DNA from: Candidatus Woesearchaeota archaeon
GTDB lineage: Archaea > Nanobdellota > Nanobdellia > Woesearchaeales > GW2011-AR4
Length of the DNA stretch: 11,422 bases
Direction of reading: 5' to 3'
NCBI GenBank assembly: GCA_016185875.1
Contig: JACPMS010000054.1
Location: 1-11,422, forward strand
Part shown: positions 1 to 6,544 of the stretch, piece by piece
How positions within the stretch are numbered: the stretch's first letter is position 1
Layout: every line of letters begins with the position of its first letter
Position numbers and translations under genes: made by a program
Notes under the pieces: model-generated
Told to the model about the DNA's origin: nothing
Seen by the model: only the letters and a program-made list of their open reading frames with translations
Databases searched by the model: none

Positions 1-1
1 A

Positions 2-1219
2 GCCCAAGATTTCTCGATGCGATATCCATTAATTGATGGTCAAGGCAATTGGGGTTCGATCGATGGGGATAGTGCCGCTGCAATGAGGTATTCAGAATGC
101 CGCTTAACAAAACTTGCAGAAGAAATGCTTGAAGATATTGATAAAAGAACAGTAAGATTTATTCCAAATTTTGACAACAGCGTTACAGAGCCGATTGTCT
201 TGCCTTCAAAACTTCCTAATCTTCTGGTTAATGGAAGCTCCGGAATTGCAGTCGGGATGGCTACAAACATTCCGCCTCATAACATTGGAGAGGTAATTGA
301 TGCTGTAATCAAGCAAATAGATAACACTAACTTAAGCATTGAAGAGATAATGGGCATTATTCAAGGGCCTGACTTCCCAACAGGGGCATTGATATGCGGC
401 AGGCATGGAATAAAAGAAGCTTACTCAACTGGCAAAGGCAAGATTCTTGTGAGGGCAAAAACAAGCATCGAGCAAAGCAAAAACAAGTCAGTGATTATCG
501 TAAGCGAAATCCCGTTTATGGTCAATAAGTCGGAACTCCTGGAGGAAATAGCGGATCTTGTCAGCGATAAGAAAATTATCGGCATTTCTGATTTAAGGGA
601 CGAAAGCGACAGGCACGGGATAAGGGTTGTCATTGAACTCAAGAAAGATGCAGACTCAGGCGTTGTGCTTAACCAGCTATTCCAGCACACAAGAATGCAG
701 ACAACATTTGGCATAATAATGCTTGCGCTTGTCAACAACGAGCCAAAAGTACTGAACATAAAGCAGTTAATCCACTACTACATAGGGCACAGAAAAGATG
801 TAGTAAGAAAAAGAACTTTGTTTGATTTAAACAAGGCGCAGACAAGAGCCCATATTCTTGAGGGCTTGATAGTGGCATTGGCCAACATAAACAATGTCAT
901 TAAGTTGATCAAGGACAGCGAGTCAGTGGAAACTGCAAAAGAGGCATTAACATCAAGCTTTAATCTGACAAATGAGCAGGCTGTTGCAATCCTTGAAATG
1001 AGGCTTCAAAGGCTGACTTCTTTGGAGCAGGAAAAGATAAGGCAGGAGCACAGCGATTTATTAAAATTAATTGAGGAATTAAAATCGATATTGTCAAATC
1101 CCCAAAAAATACTGGACATAATAAAAAGCGAGCTAAAGGAATTAAGAGACAAATACAATGATAAAAGAAGAACCCAGATTATAGAGCTTGAAAACGCAGA
1201 GCTTGAATGCAGAGCTTGA
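2..1219 (+). CDS. gyrA: DNA gyrase subunit A, cleavage domain part (5'-truncated by window, ends at a frameshift)
   Basis: Breakage-reunion and coiled-coil part of gyrase A, which cuts and reseals DNA while GyrB supplies ATP hydrolysis. The frame is open from base 2, so the true start and the quinolone-resistance region lie outside the window. It enters at the conserved QDFSMRYPLIDGQGNWGS segment, and the catalytic tyrosine is the Tyr of AAMRYSE, codon 89-91. The rest follows the family to the DKRRTQIIE tail that normally ends the N-terminal domain. A TGA at 1217-1219 then stops it, eight codons after a direct repeat begins; the C-terminal domain follows in another frame. GyrA rather than ParC is chosen because a GyrA box lies just downstream. 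This is a broken or split gene unless the duplication is a sequence error. Confidence 0.93.
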   Translation, partial: AQDFSMRYPLIDGQGNWGSIDGDSAAAMRYSECRLTKLAEEMLEDIDKRTVRFIPNFDNSVTEPIVLPSKLPNLLVNGSSGIAVGMATNIPPHNIGEVIDAVIKQIDNTNLSIEEIMGIIQGPDFPTGALICGRHGIKEAYSTGKGKILVRAKTSIEQSKNKSVIIVSEIPFMVNKSELLEEIADLVSDKKIIGISDLRDESDRHGIRVVIELKKDADSGVVLNQLFQHTRMQTTFGIIMLALVNNEPKVLNIKQLIHYYIGHRKDVVRKRTLFDLNKAQTRAHILEGLIVALANINNVIKLIKDSESVETAKEALTSSFNLTNEQAVAILEMRLQRLTSLEQEKIRQEHSDLLKLIEELKSILSNPQKILDIIKSELKELRDKYNDKRRTQIIELENAELECRA

Positions 1220-2174
1220 AACCGAGGACCTGATAAAAGACGAGGAAATGGCGATAACAATAACAAATTCCGGCTACATCAAGAGATTGCCGCTGCAAAC
1301 CTACAAGCTTCAGCATCGTGGAGGAAAAGGGGTGATAGCAACTGCAACAAAAGACGAGGACATTGTAAAGGACATTTTTGTTGCAAGCACGCATTCCTAC
1401 ATCCTTTTCTTTACAAACAAAGGAAAAGTGCACTGGATTAAGGTTTATAATCTGCCTGAAGCCAGCAGGCAAGCAAGAGGCAAAGCCATTGTGAACCTTC
1501 TTGAGCTACAGAATGATGAAATTGCCACAGCCTTTGTGCCTGTAAGGAATTTCGACAGCCAAAGCTATCTTATCATGTCTACAAAAAAAGGCACTGTCAA
1601 GAAAACAGAGCTTATGGCTTACAGCAATCCCAGAAGGCATGGAATTGTGGCAATAACGCTTGAGCAAGGAGACGAATTGATTAATGTTGAGCTGACAGAT
1701 GGAAACCAGCAGATTATTTTAGCAACCAAGAATGGAAATGCTGTAAGGTTTGAAGAGCGAAATGTCAGGCCTACTGGAAGGTCTGCGCAGGGGGTCAGAG
1801 GAATAAGCCTGAAGGACAATGATGAAGTCATAGGCATGGTTGTCGCATCTGATGAAAAGTCTCTGCTCAGCGTTACGGAAAACGGCTATGGAAAAAGAAC
1901 TCCAATCTCAGAATACAGGCTCATCAACAGAGGAGGCTCAGGGGTCATCAGTATACAGTGCAGCGAAAGAAACGGCAAAGTTGTTTCAATATGCCCTGTG
2001 GCAGAAAATGACGACATTATTTTCATAAGCAAGAACGGCATTATAATAAGAGTGCCTGCAACTGACATTTCTGTGATTGGAAGAAACACGCAAGGAGTCA
2101 GGATAATGAAACTGGAAGAAAATGACAAGGTTGTGGCTGCTGTGAAGGTAGCAAGAGAGAATAACGGAAATTGA
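1188..2174 (+). CDS. gyrA: DNA gyrase subunit A, C-terminal DNA-wrapping domain (separate frame)
   Basis: Six-bladed beta-pinwheel domain that wraps DNA and lets gyrase introduce negative supercoils. The GyrA box reads QHRGGKG (family consensus Q-R/K-R-G-G-R/K-G), so one position differs. Further blade motifs follow: RQARGKAI, PRRHGIV, RSAQGVRGI, NRGGSGVI and RNTQGVRI. The frame is open from 1188 (a TTG), but removing 13 bases from 1196-1208 joins it exactly to the upstream part, giving NAELETEDLIKDEEM as in ordinary GyrA linkers. If it is translated separately, the likeliest start is ATG 1248, preceded by GAGGAA and lying at the first strand of the domain. The stop is TGA 2172-2174. Either the 3' half of a frameshifted gyrA or a stand-alone wrapping subunit. 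Confidence 0.9.
   Translation: MKTQSLNAELETEDLIKDEEMAITITNSGYIKRLPLQTYKLQHRGGKGVIATATKDEDIVKDIFVASTHSYILFFTNKGKVHWIKVYNLPEASRQARGKAIVNLLELQNDEIATAFVPVRNFDSQSYLIMSTKKGTVKKTELMAYSNPRRHGIVAITLEQGDELINVELTDGNQQIILATKNGNAVRFEERNVRPTGRSAQGVRGISLKDNDEVIGMVVASDEKSLLSVTENGYGKRTPISEYRLINRGGSGVISIQCSERNGKVVSICPVAENDDIIFISKNGIIIRVPATDISVIGRNTQGVRIMKLEENDKVVAAVKVARENNGN
1196..1221 (+). repeat. 13-bp tandem duplication that shifts the gyrA frame
   Basis: GCAGAGCTTGAA occurs at 1196-1207 and again at 1209-1220, a period of 13. A third, shorter copy (AGAGCTTGAA) lies at 1183-1192, spaced by 15 and therefore in frame. Deleting one 13-bp unit restores a continuous GyrA frame, which points to slippage among these short repeats. 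Confidence 0.9.
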
Positions 2175-2190
2175 TTTGACAACCCAAATC

Positions 2191-2198
2191 TTTTTATA
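2191..2198 (+). promoter_or_regulatory. Archaeal TATA box of the cca operon
   Basis: TTTTTATA is centred about 27 nt before the ATG at 2222, which places transcription start at or next to the start codon (leaderless mRNA). No ribosome-binding site is visible before 2222, which agrees. It sits in the 47-bp gap after gyrA. Confidence 0.6.
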
Positions 2199-2221
2199 GC
2201 AATATAAGTTGATTTCTGCTT

Positions 2222-3481
2222 ATGAAAAATGTTAAAATGATATTAAATCAAGCGCTGAAAGAAATACAGCCTGACAAGAATTATGAGAAAGAAATATTTG
2301 AAAAACTGAACCTTATCATTAAAAAAATCAACCAGAACCAAAAAAATATCAAGGCAATTTTAGGAGGCTCTGGGGCCAAAGGCACCTGGCTGAAGACGTT
2401 TGATGCCGATATCTTTGCCTTATTCAGCTATAAAAAATTCAAGGACAGGAGCGACAAATTGTCAGACATTCTGGAAAAAACGCTGAAGAAAAAATTCAGC
2501 AATGTTATCAGGCTGCATGGCTCTAGAGACTATTTCCAGATAAGGCAGAACAATTTTACTTTTGAAATAGTTCCAATCCTGAAAATACAGAAGGCAGAGC
2601 AGGGGAAGAACATAACTGATGTCAGCCCCTTGCATTCAAAGTGGGTTCTAAAACACAAAAAACTCGTTCACGAGATGAAACTCACAAAGCAGTTTTGCCA
2701 GGCTCAAAATGTTTACGGCGCAGAAAGCTACATAAGGGGATTTTCAGGGTACGTATGTGAAATCCTGACAGCCTATTACGGCTCTTTTCTGAATTTGCTC
2801 AAAAATGCAGCCAGATGGAATGAAAGAGTCGTTGTTGATGTGCAAAGATACTACAAAGGCAAAGATGTCTTTAAATTAGTCAATACATCAAAACTTATAT
2901 CTCCATTAATAGTCATCGACCCTGTGCAGAAAGACAGGAATGCTGCGGCAGCCTTAAGCACGGAAAAATTTGAAGCTTTCAAAAAGGCTGCAAGGGAATT
3001 TTTGAAAAAACCATCCAAGGAATTTTTTGCCAAGAAGGATTTAAAGTTATTGTTTCTATTAGATAAGAGAAAAAATACACAACTAATAACAATCAAAGCA
3101 AAACCTTTGAGTGGAAAGATAGACGTTATAGGCACTAAATTATTGAAGGTTTATGAATTTTCAATAAATGAATTGAACAAGCATGATTTCAAAATAATAA
3201 AGAAAGGGTGGGAATGGGGCAAGAAGAATGACGCAATATTCTATTTTTTGTTTGATAAAAAAGAGTTGCCAAAAGCCATTGAAATTGAAGGGCCTCCGCT
3301 TAAGATAAAGCAGCATGTTGAAAATTTCAAAAAAATACATAAGAAAACACACATAAAAAATAATAAAATATTTGCTGCAGAGCGAAGAAAATTCACAAAA
3401 CCAGAAGAGTTGTTAAAAAACACAATAAAAAGCCACTTTGTTAAAGAAAGGGTTAAATCAATACAAGCCAATATTCTCTAA
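2222..3481 (+). CDS. cca: CCA-adding enzyme, archaeal class I tRNA nucleotidyltransferase
   Basis: Adds or repairs the 3' CCA end of tRNAs from CTP and ATP without a template. At 419 residues it has the usual length of archaeal class I enzymes. The nucleotidyltransferase signature GGSGAKGTWLKTFDADIF lies at residues 48-65 with metal-binding Asp61 and Asp63; the third acidic position is probably Glu115 in NFTFEIVPIL, where characterised enzymes have Asp. The mid-domain motif YGAESYIRGFSGYVCEIL (about 162-180) matches the archaeal family well. The remainder is the lysine-rich body and tail domain. It is the first gene of an operon, one base before the next start. The class is clear, and bacterial class II enzymes lack this layout. 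Confidence 0.93.
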   Translation: MKNVKMILNQALKEIQPDKNYEKEIFEKLNLIIKKINQNQKNIKAILGGSGAKGTWLKTFDADIFALFSYKKFKDRSDKLSDILEKTLKKKFSNVIRLHGSRDYFQIRQNNFTFEIVPILKIQKAEQGKNITDVSPLHSKWVLKHKKLVHEMKLTKQFCQAQNVYGAESYIRGFSGYVCEILTAYYGSFLNLLKNAARWNERVVVDVQRYYKGKDVFKLVNTSKLISPLIVIDPVQKDRNAAAALSTEKFEAFKKAAREFLKKPSKEFFAKKDLKLLFLLDKRKNTQLITIKAKPLSGKIDVIGTKLLKVYEFSINELNKHDFKIIKKGWEWGKKNDAIFYFLFDKKELPKAIEIEGPPLKIKQHVENFKKIHKKTHIKNNKIFAAERRKFTKPEELLKNTIKSHFVKERVKSIQANIL

Positions 3482-3482
3482 A

Positions 3483-4454
3483 ATGCAAGCAGTAATACTG
3501 GCAGCAGGAAAGTCAACAAGAACTTACCCATTGACACTTACAAAGCCCAAGCCGCTGCTCAAGGCTGCAAACAAAACGCTGCTTGAGCACAATCTGGACA
3601 ATTTAAATGGAATAGTAAGCAAAGCAATTCTTGTGGTCGGCTACAAAAAAAACCTGATAAAAAAACACATCGGCAATAAATACAAGAACATCAAAATAAA
3701 ATATGCTGAGCAAAAGCAGCATCTTGGGACAGGCAACGCGCTGTTAGCTGCGGAAAAGCACATTAAAAATGAATTTATTTCCTTATATGGCGATGATATA
3801 TACTCCAAAGCGGACTTTAAAAGCGTTTTAAGGAATAAATATTCAATTTTAACTAAAAAAGTGGAAAATCCTGAAATATTCGGGGTTGTAATGGAAAAAA
3901 ATAATATCCTAACTGGCATTGTTGAAAAACCGCAAAGGCATATTTCAAATCTGGTTAATACGGGCTTATACAAGCTTGACAAAAAAATTTTTGCAATAAT
4001 CAGGAAGCTTAAGAAATCAAAAAGGGATGAGTATGAATTGACAGATGCGATGCAAAATCTGGCGAAAGAAGAAAATATCTACTGCGTTAATTCCAGAGGC
4101 TGGATTCCAATAGGCTATCCTTCGGATTTATTAAAGGCTGACAGGATATTGAGGGGAAACAGAAATATTATAGGCAAAAATTCAAAAATAAACGGGTATG
4201 TGGAGAATTCGAGCATTGGAAGCAGCTGCATAATAAGCGGGATTGTAAAAAATTCCATAGTAATGGACAAAACAGTTATAGGCAACAAGTCTATTGTTGA
4301 AAATTCCGTTATCGGAGAAAATGCGCATATAAGCGGAAAAGTAACGAACTCTGTAATAGCAGACAATGCAAAACTGAAAAATGTTGTCGCAAAAAACTGC
4401 AAAATATCACCGAATAAAAACATTAAAAACAAAACCATAGGGCATGATGCTTGA
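3483..4454 (+). CDS. Sugar-1-phosphate nucleotidylyltransferase with left-handed beta-helix tail
   Basis: Makes an NDP-sugar from a sugar 1-phosphate and an NTP, feeding glycan synthesis. The start is ATG 3483, one base after the cca stop, because it gives the canonical N-terminus MQAVILAAGKSTR, followed by PLTLTKPKPLL (residues 16-26). HLGTGNALL (80-88) and YGDDIY (102-107, metal-binding Asp) complete the Rossmann-like domain; VEKP and NTGLYKLD follow in the sugar-binding half. From about residue 218 the protein turns into imperfect hexapeptide repeats such as SSIGSSCIIS and NSVIGENAHI, a left-handed beta-helix like that of GlmU or GlgC relatives. At 323 residues the helix is short. The substrate (glucose, GlcNAc or mannose phosphate) and any acetyltransferase activity cannot be told from sequence. 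Confidence 0.88.
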   Translation: MQAVILAAGKSTRTYPLTLTKPKPLLKAANKTLLEHNLDNLNGIVSKAILVVGYKKNLIKKHIGNKYKNIKIKYAEQKQHLGTGNALLAAEKHIKNEFISLYGDDIYSKADFKSVLRNKYSILTKKVENPEIFGVVMEKNNILTGIVEKPQRHISNLVNTGLYKLDKKIFAIIRKLKKSKRDEYELTDAMQNLAKEENIYCVNSRGWIPIGYPSDLLKADRILRGNRNIIGKNSKINGYVENSSIGSSCIISGIVKNSIVMDKTVIGNKSIVENSVIGENAHISGKVTNSVIADNAKLKNVVAKNCKISPNKNIKNKTIGHDA

Positions 4455-5071
4455 TGATTGTTGAAAAAATTGTCGAATACATAACCATTGGGATGTCTTC
4501 AGCTGGATATTCCGGCCTGTTTATTCTGATGGCTTTGGAAAGCATGATTGCTCCTGTGCCAAGCGAAGTTATAATGCCGTTTGCAGGCTACTTGGTCCTG
4601 CAGGGCAGGTTTAATTTCTGGATTGCCTTCCTGGTCAGCAGCCTGGGCTCTATTTTCGGCTCGCTTTTGTCTTATTATATTGGAATTTATGGCGGCAGGC
4701 CCCTTGTCTTGAAATTCGGCAAATACCTGCTGCTTGAGGAGGAGCACCTGGAATGGACAGAAAAATGGTTCAGGAAGCGAGGCGACAAGACAATCTTCAT
4801 CAGCAGGTTTGTGCCTGTTGTCAGGCATTTGATATCAATACCTGCGGGCATTGCAAAAATGCCCATCCGCAAATTTATTATTTATACTTTTATAGGAGCA
4901 TCAATGTGGAATTTTATCCTGCTGTACGCCGGGCTTAAGCTTGGCAGCCACTGGAATAAAATCTATGACTTTTCAAAAGAACTGGACATTACTTTTGTTG
5001 CAGTTGTCATATTGTTTCTGGCTTATTTCATATGGAAACATCACCAGAGGAAAAATGAGAAAAATAAGTGA
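4454..5071 (+). CDS. DedA/VTT-family integral membrane protein
   Basis: A polytopic membrane protein of 205 residues. ATG 4454 is chosen over TTG 4451 because it overlaps the previous stop by one base (TGATG), typical of translational coupling. Family marks are Glu29 and the PVPSE motif (34-38), which enter the membrane as a re-entrant loop, and SRFVPVVRHLISIPAG (117-132) with Arg118 and Arg124, the conserved arginines of DedA proteins. Hydrophobic spans lie near residues 18-50, 54-78, 138-165 and 175-195. Bacterial DedA proteins are reported as flippases of undecaprenyl phosphate or phospholipids. Between a nucleotide-sugar enzyme and two lipid phosphate enzymes, a role in returning a polyprenyl phosphate to the inner leaflet is a reasonable inference, not shown. 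Confidence 0.9.
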   Translation: MIVEKIVEYITIGMSSAGYSGLFILMALESMIAPVPSEVIMPFAGYLVLQGRFNFWIAFLVSSLGSIFGSLLSYYIGIYGGRPLVLKFGKYLLLEEEHLEWTEKWFRKRGDKTIFISRFVPVVRHLISIPAGIAKMPIRKFIIYTFIGASMWNFILLYAGLKLGSHWNKIYDFSKELDITFVAVVILFLAYFIWKHHQRKNEKNK

Positions 5072-5627
5072 TACTTTAACTTTAATAATCGGCTCTCTGC
5101 TTTTTCTTTTATCCTACAAATTTGACTCCCAGATAAATCTGCTGTTTAAAAACCTGAAATTCCCTGTTTTTGATGCTGTTTTGGGCGTTGTTACGAATTT
5201 TGGCTTTGTTGTGCTGGTTGTTGTACTAATTCCATGCCTTGCAATCTACAAAAAGAATAGAAAATTGGTCTATCTGCTGTGGCTGACTTTCATTGCTTCT
5301 TTTGCAGTATCCTTTGCTATCAAACTAATTGTGCTGAGGCAAAGACCGGTAGAGGCATTTACCTACCCATTTACACATATAATCAATTATTCTTTTCCAA
5401 GCATGCATGCAATGGTTGTTTTTTCGCTGCTGCCTGCATTGATTAGATATCTGCCAAAACAGAAATCCTTTTGGACTGGATTTGCTTTTTTAGCTGCGTT
5501 CAGCAGAATATACTTTGGCTTTCATTTTTTAAGTGACGTTGTTTTCGGTGCTTTTGCCGGCTATTTATTGGGAATTTTTTATTGGAATTGCATGAGAAAG
5601 GAAAATTATGGAAATAAACAACTTTGA
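5055..5627 (+). CDS. PAP2-family membrane phosphatase
   Basis: A 190-residue membrane protein with all three PAP2 active-site motifs: Lys90 to Arg97-Pro98 (KLIVLRQRP), PSMH at 115-118 (the usual PSGH with Met for Gly), and SRIYFGFHFLSD at 150-161 with the nucleophile His157 and Asp161. Such enzymes remove phosphate from isoprenoid diphosphates or phosphatidyl lipids on the outer face of the membrane. ATG 5055 is preferred: it has GAGG four bases upstream and begins just before the first hydrophobic span. This overlaps the DedA gene by 17 bases. The context suggests polyprenyl (dolichyl) diphosphate as substrate, in the manner of PgpB or Dolpp1, but phosphatidylglycerophosphate or archaeal ether lipid phosphates cannot be excluded. 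Confidence 0.92.
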   Translation: MRKISDTLTLIIGSLLFLLSYKFDSQINLLFKNLKFPVFDAVLGVVTNFGFVVLVVVLIPCLAIYKKNRKLVYLLWLTFIASFAVSFAIKLIVLRQRPVEAFTYPFTHIINYSFPSMHAMVVFSLLPALIRYLPKQKSFWTGFAFLAAFSRIYFGFHFLSDVVFGAFAGYLLGIFYWNCMRKENYGNKQL

Positions 5628-6198
5628 GTGGAACAGGCAGATTTTCCACATTTTTTTAGGCATTGGAATTGTTGCATTGCTGGTGTATGGGTTCGTCAAT
5701 AAAGAAATGATATTGACAGCTGCAATAATAGGGCTTATTCTCTCTTATTTGAGCAAAAAAATTGAAATTCCTGTCATCCGCAATCTGCTAGAAATATTTG
5801 AGCGCAGGGAAGACATTGGCAAATTTCCCGGCAAAGGAATAATCTTTTATCTGATTGGCGTTTATGTTGCTTTGCTGCTGTTCCCAAAAGACGTAGCAAT
5901 GGCTTCTGTCATGGTATTGGCATTGGGTGATTCTGTGTCGCATCTTTATGGCTTGCATTACGGCAAAATAAAGCATCCGTTGTCTAAAACAAAATTTTTG
6001 GAAGGAACAATAGCTGGTTTTATATTCGGGTTTATAGGAGCTTTTGTGTTTCTGCCTTGGTGGGAAGCTCTTTTGGCATCTTTCGCAGCTATGATAATTG
6101 AAGCTGTTGAAATAAAAATAGGCACACAGCAAGTTGATGACAATTTGATTATGCCTTTTGTTGCTGGCAGTGTTGTTTGGCTTGTTAGATTACTTTAA
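5608..6198 (+). CDS. Dolichol kinase / CTP-dependent lipid kinase family membrane protein
   Basis: A 196-residue multispan membrane protein resembling the SEC59/DGK1/VTE5 group, which uses CTP to phosphorylate dolichol, diacylglycerol or phytol. The N-terminus has RQIFH (Arg10, His14). FPGKGIIFYLIG (73-84), LGDSVSHLYGLHYGK (106-120) and SKTKFLEGTIAG (126-137) match the conserved cytosolic loops of the family, and DDNLIMP (177-183) is the usual last motif. The ATG overlaps PAP2 by 20 bases and has an AAGGA ribosome site six bases upstream (5597-5601). It is the last gene of the operon. Dolichol kinase would regenerate dolichyl phosphate from dolichol. Phosphatidate cytidylyltransferase (CdsA-like) is the main alternative name, being a related fold. 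Confidence 0.85.
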   Translation: MEINNFEWNRQIFHIFLGIGIVALLVYGFVNKEMILTAAIIGLILSYLSKKIEIPVIRNLLEIFERREDIGKFPGKGIIFYLIGVYVALLLFPKDVAMASVMVLALGDSVSHLYGLHYGKIKHPLSKTKFLEGTIAGFIFGFIGAFVFLPWWEALLASFAAMIIEAVEIKIGTQQVDDNLIMPFVAGSVVWLVRLL

Positions 6199-6253
6199 AG
6201 GAGTGATAACCGAAAAGATAATAAAGAAGTTATTGCACAGAATCATTTGTGGG

Positions 6254-6274
6254 GTGGACATTGGAGGTGTCCAC
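6254..6274. repeat. Inverted repeat, 7-bp arms and 7-nt loop
   Basis: GTGGACA at 6254-6260 and TGTCCAC at 6268-6274 are perfect complements around TTGGAGG. As RNA this forms a stable hairpin 55 bases after the operon stop; there is no T-run directly behind it, so an intrinsic terminator is unlikely. It could be an operator or RNA processing stem. Confidence 0.6.
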
Positions 6275-6287
6275 GTTTGAGAAGAAA

Positions 6288-6304
6288 GATAAAAAATATT
6301 TATC
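6288..6304. repeat. Inverted repeat GATAAA/TTTATC
   Basis: GATAAA (6288-6293) and TTTATC (6299-6304) flank AAATA. The AT-rich dyad could be a protein-binding site or a chance palindrome; the core also resembles a weak TATA box. Confidence 0.35.
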
Positions 6305-6386
6305 ACATTCAATTTGTAAGCCAAGTTTTTCTTAGATATCTTTGTGGAAGTCTTGTATTTGCGATTAACGATGGAATACTATACTC

Positions 6387-6423
6387 ACGAACAAAAATAA
6401 TTATACAATAGTTGTCCGTTCGT
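6387..6423. repeat. Inverted repeat ACGAAC/GTTCGT
   Basis: ACGAAC (6387-6392) and GTTCGT (6418-6423) are perfect 6-bp arms 25 bases apart, just before the long dyad at 6429. Short arms with a long gap: weak on its own, noted for its place in a dyad-rich stretch. Confidence 0.3.
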
Positions 6424-6428
6424 AATAG

Positions 6429-6468
6429 GTAAAGGACATCCCCATGTCTAAAAATTTGTGTCCTTTAC
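6429..6468. repeat. Long inverted repeat with perfect 10-bp arms, upstream of the activator-like gene
   Basis: GTAAAGGACA (6429-6438) pairs with TGTCCTTTAC (6459-6468); allowing one bulged G the pairing extends outward through ATA/TAT. The 20-nt loop contains ATGTC (6444-6448), which can instead pair with GACAT (6435-6439) over a CCCC loop, so two mutually exclusive hairpins are possible. It lies 37 bp before the TATA box at 6506, a position suited to an upstream activator or operator site. Confidence 0.65.
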
Positions 6469-6505
6469 TATATCACAACTAAAAAGTAGTTAACGAAACA
6501 AAAGG

Positions 6506-6516
6506 TTTAAATATAT
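6506..6516 (+). promoter_or_regulatory. TATA box of the sigma-54-activator-like gene
   Basis: TTTAAATATAT preceded by the purine-rich AAAAGG (a BRE-like element). It is centred 34 nt before ATG 6545, predicting a leader of only several bases. An archaeal promoter before a bacterial-type gene suggests the gene has adapted to this host. Confidence 0.6.
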
Positions 6517-6544
6517 TGTGAAAATTATGAGTTTAAGATAAAAA

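Larger units (their letters stand above)
6199..6544. other. 346-bp non-coding spacer rich in inverted repeats
   Basis: No gene longer than about 25 codons fits on either strand. The stretch holds four inverted repeats (6254-6274, 6288-6304, 6387-6423, 6429-6468) and the TATA box of the following gene. A T-run at 6325-6329 could help end transcription of the preceding operon. No tRNA or known riboswitch fold was recognised. It may be a regulatory region with several operators or contain a small RNA. Confidence 0.6.

Noticed and set aside
4499..4828. Minus-strand open frame of 109 codons inside the DedA gene
   Set aside because: Shadow of the DedA coding sequence, which has family motifs and operon spacing.
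6203..6280. A 25-codon GTG-started frame after the kinase gene, ending in a GVDIGG-like stretch
   Set aside because: The AAAGGA site is only one base from the GTG, the product is tiny, and most of its 3' end is the hairpin at 6254-6274; no family is recognisable.
6527..6541. Four-codon upstream frame (MSLR) in phase with the gene at 6545
   Set aside because: The TATA box at 6506-6516 puts transcription start near 6537, after this ATG, so it is probably not in the mRNA.
6199..6544. CRISPR array or tRNA gene in the spacer
   Set aside because: No regularly spaced direct repeats and no cloverleaf with a T-loop consensus were seen.
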